This document shows, piece after piece, positions 54,336-63,403 of a stretch of 64,000 nt of DNA. The stretch comes from Glycocaulis alkaliphilus (GTDB lineage Bacteria; Pseudomonadota; Alphaproteobacteria; Caulobacterales; Maricaulaceae). The stretch's first letter is position 1. Each line of letters opens with the position of its first letter. The notes under the pieces were generated by a model. It saw only the letters and a list, made by a program, of their open reading frames with translations. It searched no databases and was not told where the DNA came from. The stretch covers positions 744,001-808,000 of the forward strand of contig NZ_CP018911.1 of assembly GCF_004000605.1 (NCBI RefSeq). Direction: 5' to 3'. A program made the translations under genes and the position numbers.

Positions 54336-54858
54336 GACCTATCTTCGTGAACTTGCGCGGGCCCTGAGCGGGCTTCCTGCAGGTGAGCAGGAAGACATTC
54401 TGGCGGAAACCCGAAGCCATCTGGCAGAACGCTGCGCCTCGCTCGGTGAAGCCGAGGCGTGTCGCCGGATGGGGTCTCCGCGCGCGCTGGCAAGCAGCTA
54501 CATGGCTGCCACCGGGCATTCAAATCCGCCGGCCAGTCACCGTTTCGCGCAGCTGCTTCCCGTCACCATGGCAGTCGGCGCCTTGCTGCTCTGGGTCTGC
54601 ACGCTTGTATCCCTCACCTTGTTCCTGGCGGAACTGGCGGAGCCTACCCTGGTAAGTATCTGGCTGAACGCCAGTACGGGCAGCATTTTTGTCGGTGCCG
54701 CCAACCCCGACATGGTCTCGCTGCTCACCGATCTGGCCGGCCCATGGTTCTTGCCTCTGGCCGCTCTGCTAGCTGTGCTGGCGGGCGCAAGCGGGCTTGG
54801 CATGATGCGTGCGGCCTGGGATGAAATCCGCTCGGTCGGGAATATGGCAACACCTTAA
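54316..54858 (+). CDS. HAAS-domain membrane protein (DUF1700-like)
   Basis: 180 residues. The N-terminal HAAS signalling domain is IETYLRELARALSGLP ... EQEDILAETRSHLAERCASLGEAEA. At least two membrane helices follow (LLPVTMAVGALLLWVCTLVSLTLFL; WFLPLAALLAVLAGASGLGMM). Such proteins work with PadR regulators in membrane-linked signalling. The start is GTG 54316, overlapping padR by 20 bases in another frame. A longer frame (from 54193) is not used because it shows no conserved start. Confidence 0.82.
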   Translation: MKTSQIETYLRELARALSGLPAGEQEDILAETRSHLAERCASLGEAEACRRMGSPRALASSYMAATGHSNPPASHRFAQLLPVTMAVGALLLWVCTLVSLTLFLAELAEPTLVSIWLNASTGSIFVGAANPDMVSLLTDLAGPWFLPLAALLAVLAGASGLGMMRAAWDEIRSVGNMATP

Positions 54859-55066
54859 CCCGCTGAATTGCCGCCACCTTACGAGTGGCCGCCGCCGCGC
54901 AACGGCAAGATTTTTCTGAATTCCGGAATCTTGCAATGCATGTCACCGGCCTGACATGAATCTTGTATAACAGGATACTCTGTCGAGATGGGAGCATACC
55001 TGTCTCGCTGCGAGCTGAAACATTTGCAGGTGACGCGCGCCACGCGCGTCCGCAGAGGGGACGATC

Positions 55067-57832
55067 ATGTCGTTGAAGAAATACGCAGCCATACTTGTGC
55101 TCGGCCTGGCCGCCGCATCATGCGGCCAAGGTTCCAACATCTCGTCGCCCGGTGCGACCAATCCCGGCACCCCGCCCGGCGGCGGTGGCGGGGGTGGTGG
55201 AGACGGCGGCGGTGGCAGCGCCACCTGTCCGAGCGGTTTCACCACCGGAACGGCAGTGGCAGGCCTCACCACCTGCGTCCTCTCCGGCGACATCCTCAAC
55301 AACCTGACCCTGCCCTTCGTGGAGGGCGTGGCCTACCGCATTGATGGCCGCGTGAATGTCGGCGCCGATGTCGGCGCGGACGGAAACCGCTCTGGCGGCG
55401 TGTCAGCCCGCCTCACCATCGAGCCGGGTGTCACCATTTTCGGTCAGGGCGGCGCAGACTATCTCGTCATCAATCGCGGCTCGCAGATCGAGGCCAACGG
55501 CACGGCGGCTTCGCCGATCACCATGACCTCTGACGAGGACCTGATCCGCCGCGCAGCGAACCCGCAGGATTTTGGCGGTGACAATATTGGCGAGTGGGGC
55601 GGTATCGTCGTGCTCGGCCGCGCGCCCATCAATCGCTGCCGCGACGCCGCGACGCCGGGCACTGTGGATTGCGAAAATCTCGTTGAAGGCGTGACCAATC
55701 CTGATGCGCTTTATGGCGGCAACAACCCGCAGGACAATTCCGGCATCATGCGCTATGTGCGCGTGCTGTTTGCCGGCTTTGAAATCGCGCCGGGCAACGA
55801 GCTGAACGGCATCACGCTGGCCGGTGTCGGCTCGGGCACGACCTTTGAATATATCCACGTTCACAACGGTTCGGACGATGGCATTGAATGGTTCGGCGGC
55901 ACGGTAAACGGCCGCTATCTGGTCGTGACGGGCGCCGATGACGACTCGCTCGACACTGACAATGGCTATAACGGCTTCAACCAGTATGTGATCGCGATCC
56001 AGCGTACCGGCGGCGGCGACAATATCGTCGAGGCCTCGAGCTCCGCTCCGGGTGTGACCCCGCTGTCGAATGCGACGTTCGCCAACTTCACCTTCGCGGG
56101 TAACCGCACCAATGCCTTCCGCCTGAACACCGGCACGGTAGGCCGCTACGTGAACGGCGTGGTTGACTACGGTCAGGCCTGCATGCGCTGGGAAGGCTCT
56201 GCCGGCAACGGCGTGGCTGGCTATCAGGGCGTTGGCGTTGACCCGAGCTTCAACTCGGTCCTGTTTGACTGCGAAGGCGGTCTGTCTGGTGGTTCCGGCA
56301 ACGATGCTGCCGCTGCTGCTGCCGCTGTTGCGGCTGACGCCAACAATACCCAGGCCGAAAACTCGCTGGCGTCGCGCCTCTTCCCGGGGCCGGCGGAGCA
56401 GGGTGTTGACGCGTTTGATGCGACGTCCATCAACAGCTTCTTCCAGGCGGCTGACTATATCGGCGCGTTTAGCCCGACCGAGACCGAAACCAATAACTGG
56501 GCTGCAGGCTGGACCTTTGGCCTGTTCCCGGAGCCTGAGTGCCCGATTGGCACGACGGATACCGGCGCGCAGCGCAACGGCCAGAATGTCTGCCGCCTCA
56601 CGGGAACTGTCACGTCGGACATCCGCCTGACCCGTGGCAATATCTACGAGCTGGTCGGTGGTGTGCGGGTCGGCCGTGACGTGGGCGCGGACGGCAATGC
56701 CGCAAACGGGCTTGCTGCCTCCATCACCATTGAATCCGGTGTGACCCTCTATGGCCGGACGGGCGCCGATTATCTCCTGATCAATCGCGGCTCGCAGATC
56801 TTTGCCAACGGTACGCGTCAGAACCCGATCATCATGACGTCCGAGAACGACATCACCAATACAGGTGACCGCGCCTCGGCCATCGGTGAATGGGGTGGTC
56901 TTGTGATCCTCGGCCGGGCACCGACCAATCGCTGCCGCGATGCTGCGGTGCCTGGCTCCATCAACTGTGAAAACCTCATTGAGGGCGTTACCAATCCGGA
57001 CGCGCTCTATGGCGGTATTGAAGGAGATGACAGCTCGGGCTCGCTGACCTTCGTGCAAGTCAAGTTCGCCGGCTTTGAAATCGCGCCGGGTAACGAGCTC
57101 AACGGCATCACGCTGGGCGGTGTCGGCCGTGGCACGACCTTCGAGTACATCCAGGTCCATAACGGCTCGGATGACGGCATTGAGTGGTTCGGCGGCACCG
57201 TGAACGGCAAATACCTTGTCGTCACCGGCGCGGACGATGACTCCTTCGACACCGACAATGGCTGGAGTGGCCGCGTACAGTTCCTTCTGGGCATCCAGCG
57301 TGCCGGTGGCGGCGACAATATCGTCGAAGCCTCCAGCTCGGCTCCGGGCGTCACCCCGCTGTCCAACGCCATCTTCTCCAACTTCACCTTTGTGGGTAAC
57401 CGCACCAACGCCTTCCGCCTGAACACAGGCACGGTTGGCCGGTATGTGAACGGTGTCGTGAGCTACGGTCCCGAGTGCTTCCGCTGGGAAACCTCAGCCG
57501 GTAACGGGGTCGCTGGCTACCAGGGTGTGGACGTCGATCCGAGCTTTGACTCGGTGCTGTTCGACTGCGCAGGCGGCCTGTCCACGGCTGCTTCCGATCA
57601 GGCGGCAGCTTCGGCGGCGGTCTCGGGTGGTTCGAACAACACCACGGGCACGGCCAGCACGCTGACCAACACCTTCGTGAATGGTGCCAACGAGAATGCC
57701 CGTCAGGCGTTCGACGTCACCACGCTCGATCCGTACTTCGACGATGTCGACTATATCGGCGCGGTTCGCAATTCGAGCGATCGCTGGTGGGCTGACTGGA
57801 CCTGCGGTCTGGAAGCCGGAAGCACCTGCTAG
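55067..57832 (+). CDS. Large two-repeat lipoprotein, candidate type II secretion cargo
   Basis: 921 residues. The signal peptide ends in an AAASC lipobox (Cys19). A Gly-rich linker, G-rich with single D residues (about 38-51), is followed by two homologous repeats (about 54-490 and 492-921). Each opens with a cysteine-bearing segment and contains VGADGN, a GADYL-INRGSQI-ANGT motif, CRDAA and NELNGITL. Each then has NGSDDGIEWFGGTVNG-YLVVTGADDDS and DNIVEASSSAPGVTPL. The Asp/Asn/Gly-rich beta pattern resembles right-handed beta-helix or calcium-binding beta proteins. The TonB receptor follows 80 bases later. The gene is probably co-transcribed with it and may capture a ligand at the surface. 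Confidence 0.85.
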   Translation: MSLKKYAAILVLGLAAASCGQGSNISSPGATNPGTPPGGGGGGGGDGGGGSATCPSGFTTGTAVAGLTTCVLSGDILNNLTLPFVEGVAYRIDGRVNVGADVGADGNRSGGVSARLTIEPGVTIFGQGGADYLVINRGSQIEANGTAASPITMTSDEDLIRRAANPQDFGGDNIGEWGGIVVLGRAPINRCRDAATPGTVDCENLVEGVTNPDALYGGNNPQDNSGIMRYVRVLFAGFEIAPGNELNGITLAGVGSGTTFEYIHVHNGSDDGIEWFGGTVNGRYLVVTGADDDSLDTDNGYNGFNQYVIAIQRTGGGDNIVEASSSAPGVTPLSNATFANFTFAGNRTNAFRLNTGTVGRYVNGVVDYGQACMRWEGSAGNGVAGYQGVGVDPSFNSVLFDCEGGLSGGSGNDAAAAAAAVAADANNTQAENSLASRLFPGPAEQGVDAFDATSINSFFQAADYIGAFSPTETETNNWAAGWTFGLFPEPECPIGTTDTGAQRNGQNVCRLTGTVTSDIRLTRGNIYELVGGVRVGRDVGADGNAANGLAASITIESGVTLYGRTGADYLLINRGSQIFANGTRQNPIIMTSENDITNTGDRASAIGEWGGLVILGRAPTNRCRDAAVPGSINCENLIEGVTNPDALYGGIEGDDSSGSLTFVQVKFAGFEIAPGNELNGITLGGVGRGTTFEYIQVHNGSDDGIEWFGGTVNGKYLVVTGADDDSFDTDNGWSGRVQFLLGIQRAGGGDNIVEASSSAPGVTPLSNAIFSNFTFVGNRTNAFRLNTGTVGRYVNGVVSYGPECFRWETSAGNGVAGYQGVDVDPSFDSVLFDCAGGLSTAASDQAAASAAVSGGSNNTTGTASTLTNTFVNGANENARQAFDVTTLDPYFDDVDYIGAVRNSSDRWWADWTCGLEAGSTC
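55226..56530 (+). repeat. Internal repeat 1 of the lipoprotein gene
   Basis: First copy of the duplicated domain (residues about 54-488). DNA matches repeat 2 at offsets of about 1296-1311 bases, for example CAATCGCGGCTCGCAGATC at 55471 and 56782, so the duplication is recent enough to see in DNA. Confidence 0.8.
56540..57829 (+). repeat. Internal repeat 2 of the lipoprotein gene
   Basis: Second copy (residues about 492-921). It differs from the first mainly at the start (no Ala-rich insert before its own cysteine), in the middle loop lengths and at the end, which has a Trp-rich DRWWADWTCGLEAGSTC tail. Confidence 0.8.
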
Positions 57833-57843
57833 GCGATGAGCCA

Positions 57844-57870
57844 GGCGCGCCGGGCATCGCCCGGCGCGCC
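57844..57870 (+). other. Perfect intergenic hairpin, lipoprotein to TonB receptor
   Basis: GGCGCGCCGGGC and its complement with an ATC loop form a 12-bp GC-only stem without a T-tract, 12 bases after the lipoprotein stop. It can stabilise the upstream mRNA and set different expression of the two genes. Confidence 0.6.
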
Positions 57871-57911
57871 CCTGCCTGCTCTCCATCCCATACAATGAAG
57901 GTTGCGAACCC

Positions 57912-60494
57912 ATGAAACCGCTTTACCTGTTCAGCGTGGCACTGCTGACGAGCTCGGCCCTCCTGGCCCCGTCAGCCCTTGCCCGCCAGGCCGAGGAGGC
58001 AACAAGCGCCTCCGAACCCGTCGAGACCATCTCGGTGCGCGGCCAGTTCATCCCTGAGCCCCAGCGCCGTACCGCGCAGGTGGCCAGCTTTGTGTCTGCC
58101 GAAGACCTTGCACGCGCGGGCGATTCCAACGCCGCCATCGCTCTGACCCGCCTGAGCGGTCTGAGCATTGTTGGCGGCCGGTTTGCCTATGTGCGCGGTC
58201 TTGGCGACCGTTATGCAGCCGCGCTTCTGAACGGCTCTCCCCTGCCGAGCCCGGAACCGCTCCGCCGGATCGTTCCGCTCGACCTCTTCCCGTCAGAAGT
58301 GCTCGATGGCGTCGACGTCCAGAAAACCTATTCAGCCAATTATGGCGGCGAGTTCGGCGGCGGCCTCATCAGCCTGCGCACGCTGCGCCGTCCGGTTGAC
58401 CCGTTCTTCAACGTCTCGGGCAGTATCGGTTACAACACGGTCACGACCGGCGAGAACGGGCTCATCCACCGCGGATCAGACACGGACTGGACGGGTTATG
58501 ATCGCGGCTATCGCGATATTCCAGGTCCGCTCGCCAGTGTCTTGCGCAACGGCCAGACCCTCAACAGCCTGTCGTCTGCTGAACTCGAAGCGGTGAGCGA
58601 AAGCGTCGTGATCCCGAATCTGCTGGTCGTCCAGTCCATGGACCTCCACCCGGATTATTCGGTGTCGGCAAATGGCGGCTACTCGTTCACGCTTGGCGGT
58701 TTCGACATGGGTATCGTCGGGGCAGCCGGATTTGATGCGGGCTGGAGCATTGAAAATGCCCGGCGGCAGCGCGTGCGCGGCGATGTCCTTGGTACGGATC
58801 TCACCTCCAGCCTGACCTCATACGAAGCAAATACAAACTCGCTCGTATCCCTGTCGGCTGAACGTGGCGATCATGCGCTGGGCGCGACGCTGTTCTATGT
58901 CCACTCCTCGCGCAAGGACACGCAGCTTACGCGCGGTGAAGACTTCAACGCGCAAGGTGGCCGCCCGATCTACCGGGAGAGCACTGGCTGGTTTGAACGC
59001 GAGCTGGGCATGTTCCAGCTCACGGGCGATCACAGCTTTGGCAATCTGGAAGCGCGCTGGCGCGGTTCCGTTGCGCGCGCGACCCGTGAGACGCCGTTCC
59101 TGCAGGAGCTGACCCGTCTGGAACAGGCCAATGGCGATATCGCCTTCACCTCGGCGGCCCGCTATGAAATCCAGTTCACCGACCTTACCGACGATCTGAC
59201 CAATTTCGGCGGTGAGCTGCTCTACACCTTCAACCTGCCCGGCTCGCGCGAGCTGGTTCTGACCGTGGGCGGAGACACGACGCGCACCGAGCGGGAATAC
59301 AACACCTTGTTCTTCCGCATGGCGGGTGGCAACTCGCTTCCGGCTGACACGCAGATCGCCCGGCCGGACTTCCTGTTCTCGCCGGACAATATCGGCCCGT
59401 CACGCTTCCAGCTGACCGAGGTTCAGAACACCCAGTCCAACTATGTCGGTGAGCTGGATGTGGACGCGGTGTTCGCACAGGCTGATTTCGACATAACCAG
59501 CTTCATCCGGGCAACGGTTGGCGTGCGTTATGAAGATGCGGTGCAGAGCGTGCAGACCTTCAGCCGGTTCGGCCAGCTGGGACGCGGCGCTACATTGGAC
59601 AATGACTATGTCCTGCCGGCGGCTACCGTGACCTGGAACTTCGCCAATGACCTGCAGCTGCGCCTTGGCTATTCGCAGACGATTGCCCGTCCGCAATTCC
59701 GCGAATTTGCCAATTCGGGCTTCTTCGACCCTGAAAGCCAGCGCAGCTTCCGCGGCTTTGACGGCCTCGTTGACTCCGAGCTGACCAATTATGATGCGCG
59801 TCTGGAATACTATCTGGGCCGCGATCAGTTCATCACGGCGGCGGTGTTCTACAAGGAGATCCTCAACCCGATCGAGGAAGTCCAGTTCGAGACCGCCTCC
59901 TTCGTGTCCGAGACCACCTTCCTGAACTCGCCCAAGGCCGAGCTGCAGGGCGTCGAGCTGGAATACCGCCAGTACTTCCAGTTCCCGCTGGATATAGGCT
60001 GGTTCCGTGAGCGCGACTGGCGCTTTGCCATCAACTACACCTACACCCAGTCGGAGATCATCGCTCCGGCCGGTACGCAGGTGCTCGACCCGATCAGCAA
60101 CACCTTGCGGGATGCCTCCTTCTTCAACCTTGATGGCTCGAACCTTCAAGGCACGCCGGAGAACATCGTCAACATGCAGCTCGGATGGGAAGGTGACAAT
60201 GATCAGTTCACCATCCTGGTGAACTGGGTGGACGAGCGCATCCTGCAACGTGGCTTCAACTCGCCGTCAGGCGTCCTCCCCGACGTCATCGACGAGCCGG
60301 GCATTCAGCTCGACTTCCAGTACCGCCGCCGCTTCCAGGCGATGGGCCGGGAGTTCTCGCTGGGCTTCTCGGGCCGCAACCTGCTCGATGAGCAGCACCG
60401 TGAATACCAGCGCAACGAGACGATTGGCGAGACCGAGTTCAACACCTATGACCGCGGCCGCACCTTCTCTCTGAGCCTGTCGACCAGCTTCTAG
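57912..60494 (+). CDS. TonB-dependent receptor with plug domain
   Basis: 860-residue outer-membrane receptor. The signal peptide ends SALARQ. A TonB-box-like VETISVRGQ precedes the plug (about residues 45-160), with SIVGGRFAYVRGLGDRYAAALLNG and LDLFPSEVLDGVDVQKTYSANYGGEFGGG. The barrel follows, ending FSLSLSTSF. The plug style (LPSPEPLRRIVPLDLFP) is that of the receptors seen beside large lipoproteins in Caulobacterales. It follows the two-repeat lipoprotein and probably acts with it. A terminator follows. Confidence 0.9.
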   Translation: MKPLYLFSVALLTSSALLAPSALARQAEEATSASEPVETISVRGQFIPEPQRRTAQVASFVSAEDLARAGDSNAAIALTRLSGLSIVGGRFAYVRGLGDRYAAALLNGSPLPSPEPLRRIVPLDLFPSEVLDGVDVQKTYSANYGGEFGGGLISLRTLRRPVDPFFNVSGSIGYNTVTTGENGLIHRGSDTDWTGYDRGYRDIPGPLASVLRNGQTLNSLSSAELEAVSESVVIPNLLVVQSMDLHPDYSVSANGGYSFTLGGFDMGIVGAAGFDAGWSIENARRQRVRGDVLGTDLTSSLTSYEANTNSLVSLSAERGDHALGATLFYVHSSRKDTQLTRGEDFNAQGGRPIYRESTGWFERELGMFQLTGDHSFGNLEARWRGSVARATRETPFLQELTRLEQANGDIAFTSAARYEIQFTDLTDDLTNFGGELLYTFNLPGSRELVLTVGGDTTRTEREYNTLFFRMAGGNSLPADTQIARPDFLFSPDNIGPSRFQLTEVQNTQSNYVGELDVDAVFAQADFDITSFIRATVGVRYEDAVQSVQTFSRFGQLGRGATLDNDYVLPAATVTWNFANDLQLRLGYSQTIARPQFREFANSGFFDPESQRSFRGFDGLVDSELTNYDARLEYYLGRDQFITAAVFYKEILNPIEEVQFETASFVSETTFLNSPKAELQGVELEYRQYFQFPLDIGWFRERDWRFAINYTYTQSEIIAPAGTQVLDPISNTLRDASFFNLDGSNLQGTPENIVNMQLGWEGDNDQFTILVNWVDERILQRGFNSPSGVLPDVIDEPGIQLDFQYRRRFQAMGREFSLGFSGRNLLDEQHREYQRNETIGETEFNTYDRGRTFSLSLSTSF

Positions 60495-60516
60495 GTCAAG
60501 CAGGTCAAATGACTGG

Positions 60517-60549
60517 AAACGCCCGGACCGTAAGGCTCCGGGCGTTTTC
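60517..60549 (+). terminator. Rho-independent terminator after the receptor operon
   Basis: An 11-bp perfect stem, AAACGCCCGGA with TCCGGGCGTTT, and a 9-base loop end in TTTTC. It separates the lipoprotein-receptor pair from the gsp operon. Confidence 0.85.
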
Positions 60550-60648
60550 GATCTTCAGCATACTGCCATAACCAGTATATGGCTTTGCAAGACTGTCACG
60601 AACTTGCGCTACACGGCTTGATCAAAAGCGGGTGGACAGCGTGAGCCA

Positions 60649-61470
60649 ATGACCAGTTCCGGGCGCAGCCAGATGGATCAGGGCGCCAGATTCCAGCGCC
60701 TGCCCGGCCTGTCCCGCCGCGTGGCCTCCACGCTGGTGTTTGCAACCGAGCTTGCCCTTGTGGTTCTGGCTGGAGCGCTGCTGGCCTCGCTGGTCTGGAC
60801 GCTTCTCTACGGCAGCTACACCACCGCCTTGCCGGCCCCTTCAGCCGCCATCGACGCGCGCAGCAGCCAGAGCGCCGCCCGGATGACCTCTGCGTCCGCC
60901 ACAGGGCTTTTCCGCCAGGCTGGCGGGTCTGCCGCGCCCAATGTGGAGATATTGCCCGAGAGCCGGCTCGGATTTGCGCTGTTCGGTGTGCGCACGGGCG
61001 CAACGCCCCAAGAGGGCAGTGCCATCATCGAGGCCGGTGCCGCCGGGCAGCGCAGTTACCGCGCCGGCAGTGCGCTGCAGGACGGGGTTACGCTGGATGC
61101 GGTTCATAATGACCGGGTGGTCATAAGCCGCAATGGCAGCCGCGAAGTGCTCTATCTGTCAGAGCGCGCGCGGACCCGGCGCACGGCGCCTGCCGAGCCG
61201 CTGCAAGCCGTCACGCTGGCAGGTATCAGCCTGTCGCCGCACCCGCTGCAATCGGGCGGTGAGGGGCTGCGCATCGACAATATCCCGCCCGCGCTGTCGG
61301 CTCTGGGGCTCCAGCCCGGCGACATCATTGCCTCGGTCGAGGGTGAAGCGCTCAGTCCCGAGCGGGTATCGGCGCTCTCGGCCGGTCTGGCCGATGGCAT
61401 CCTGCCTGCCAGCCTGCAGTTCGAACGGGGTGGCGAGCGGCTATCCCTGCAAACAAGGTCAAACCCATGA
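60649..61470 (+). CDS. gspC: Type II secretion system protein GspC
   Basis: 273 residues. One N-terminal inner-membrane helix (FATELALVVLAGALLASLVW) is followed by a Ser/Ala-rich linker. The periplasmic homology region comes next (about residues 100-170, LGFALFGVRTGATPQEGSAIIEA and SALQDGVTLDAVHNDRVVISRNG), which contacts the secretin. A C-terminal PDZ domain (LRIDNIPPALSALGLQPGDIIASVEG) completes the protein. It links the inner-membrane platform to GspD. ATGA overlap with gspD. Confidence 0.9.
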   Translation: MTSSGRSQMDQGARFQRLPGLSRRVASTLVFATELALVVLAGALLASLVWTLLYGSYTTALPAPSAAIDARSSQSAARMTSASATGLFRQAGGSAAPNVEILPESRLGFALFGVRTGATPQEGSAIIEAGAAGQRSYRAGSALQDGVTLDAVHNDRVVISRNGSREVLYLSERARTRRTAPAEPLQAVTLAGISLSPHPLQSGGEGLRIDNIPPALSALGLQPGDIIASVEGEALSPERVSALSAGLADGILPASLQFERGGERLSLQTRSNP

Positions 61471-63395
61471 TTGTCCGCATTGCCGCCATATTGGCGTCCC
61501 TCGTCCTGTTCTCGGGTGTCTGTGCTGCGCAGAGCGAGGAGCGCACCACGCTCAATTTCCGCAATGCGGACATGACCGCCTTCATCGAGGATATGGCCGC
61601 CCTGACCGGCTATACGTTCGTGGTCGACCCGCAGATACGCGGCGTCGTCACCATCACCTCGCAAGGGCCGGTTACGCGCGAGGAGGCCTTCCAGGTCTTC
61701 CTCGCCACCTTGCGCGTGCATGGTTTCAGCGCCGTTCCGACGGCACCGGGCGTCTACCAGATCCGCGCCGAACGCGAAGGCGCGCGTTCCGGCGCGCCGC
61801 TCGGGGGCGATGACGGCCTGTTCAGTTCCTCCGTTGTGCGCCTGCAATCAGCCAGTGCGCGCGAGGCCGTGCGCACGCTGGGGGCCATGTCGAGCGCCGT
61901 TGGCACGCTCAGCGCGCTTGAAAGCGGCAATTCGGTCGTGATCGTGGACTATGCCTCCAACGTGTCTGCCATCGAGCAGGCGCTGCGCGCGCTGGACCGC
62001 GACAGCACCGTCGTGGAAATGGTGTCGCTGGAAAACGTCTCGGCAGACGAGATGGCCCGCATTATCGAGCGCCTGCGCCAGCCTGCCTTTCAGGGCGAGG
62101 ACAATCGCCGCTTCGCACTGAATATCGCGCCCGTGCCTGCCTCCAACACGCTGCTGATCCGCGGCGAGATGAGCGCTGTCCGGGACATCATTGCGCTGAT
62201 CCGCCGGGTCGATGCGGTCAGCCGTTCCAACCAGAGCTTCCGCGTAATCGCGCTGAACCACGCCGATGGCGCGGCCCTGCTGCCGATCCTGGAACAGGTT
62301 TCGGTCAGCCTCACGCCCGCCGACAGCGAGGGTGGGGCGGCGCGGCGCGCCTCCATCGCCCATCACGCGCCCACCAACACGATTGTGGTCAATGCCGATC
62401 CCGATCAGCTGCGCGAGCTGGAACTGGTGATCCGCCAGCTTGATGTGCGCCGCCCGCAAGTGCTGGTGGAAGCCATCATTGTGGAGATTTCCGATCAGAC
62501 CGCGCGCGATCTGGGCTTGCAGCTTCTTCTGTCGGGCAATGCGGGCAGCTCCACGCCCTTCCTGACCACACGCTATGGCGCGTCGCCCGATATTCTGGCC
62601 GTTGCGGGCGGGCTGGCTGCACGCGGCGATGATGACGCGTCTGAGAGCTTGCGCGAGGCGGCGATCCAGTCGCTCCTGCGCTCCAGCGGCGCGCTGATCG
62701 GGGTGGGCGGACAGAACTCGAACGGGGCGATCTTCGGCGCGATCCTCAATGCGCTGGAGGCCGATACCAGCTCCAACATTCTCTCTAAGCCTTCGATCCT
62801 CACGCTCGACAATGAGGAAGCCTCCATCATTGTCGGCCAGCAGATACCGATCACGACCGGCGAGGTGCTGGGATCGAACAATTCCAACCCGTTCCGTACC
62901 ATTGAGCGGCAGGATGTGGGCGTACAGCTGCGCGTCCAGCCGCAGATCTCCGATGGCGACACGATCCGGCTGCATCTGCGGCAGGAAGTGTCATCCGTTG
63001 CCGGGCCTGTCAGCCAGACCTTTGCCGAGCTGGTCACCAATAACCGCGCAATCGAGACCACGGTGCTGGCCGATAATGGCGAGATCATCGTGCTGGGCGG
63101 GCTGATCGAGCGCGATGAGCAGCGCGCCGATAGCGGTGTGCCGGGCTTGCGCCGCGTGCCGGTTCTGGGGCGCGCTTTCCGCAATGAGGGCCGCTCGGAC
63201 CGCCGGACCAATCTTGTCGTCTTCATCCGCCCCACCATTGTCCGCAGCGCCGCCGACATGCGCGCGCTGGCGCTGGAAGCCTACGCAAACGCGTCCGAAG
63301 AACAGCGCCGGGCCACGAACGGGCGCGGATCGAGCCTTGAAGACGTGGTGCGGATGATGATGGACGCGCCGTCTGCTCCGGCGGACGGTCAATAG
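61467..63395 (+). CDS. gspD: Type II secretion secretin GspD
   Basis: 642 residues. The signal peptide ends VCAAQS. The N0 domain (about residues 25-100, LNFRNADMTAFIEDMAALTGYTFVVDP) and the repeated N1-N3 domains lie in the first 350 residues. The secretin barrel domain is the second half, with VLVEAIIVEISDQTARDLGLQ, ILSKPSILTLDNEEASIIVGQQIP and VVFIRPTIV. It forms the outer-membrane channel. No pilotin-binding S-domain tail is obvious. It overlaps gspC, and gspE follows 8 bases after the stop. Confidence 0.95.
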   Translation: MIVRIAAILASLVLFSGVCAAQSEERTTLNFRNADMTAFIEDMAALTGYTFVVDPQIRGVVTITSQGPVTREEAFQVFLATLRVHGFSAVPTAPGVYQIRAEREGARSGAPLGGDDGLFSSSVVRLQSASAREAVRTLGAMSSAVGTLSALESGNSVVIVDYASNVSAIEQALRALDRDSTVVEMVSLENVSADEMARIIERLRQPAFQGEDNRRFALNIAPVPASNTLLIRGEMSAVRDIIALIRRVDAVSRSNQSFRVIALNHADGAALLPILEQVSVSLTPADSEGGAARRASIAHHAPTNTIVVNADPDQLRELELVIRQLDVRRPQVLVEAIIVEISDQTARDLGLQLLLSGNAGSSTPFLTTRYGASPDILAVAGGLAARGDDDASESLREAAIQSLLRSSGALIGVGGQNSNGAIFGAILNALEADTSSNILSKPSILTLDNEEASIIVGQQIPITTGEVLGSNNSNPFRTIERQDVGVQLRVQPQISDGDTIRLHLRQEVSSVAGPVSQTFAELVTNNRAIETTVLADNGEIIVLGGLIERDEQRADSGVPGLRRVPVLGRAFRNEGRSDRRTNLVVFIRPTIVRSAADMRALALEAYANASEEQRRATNGRGSSLEDVVRMMMDAPSAPADGQ

Positions 63396-63403
63396 GGGCA
63401 GGC

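Noticed and set aside
55403-57160. 585-codon open frame on the minus strand inside the two-repeat lipoprotein gene
   Set aside because: It is antisense to a gene with a signal peptide and conserved repeats. Long reverse frames are common in high-GC DNA with this codon bias. There is no ribosome site and the composition is Arg/Ala-rich.
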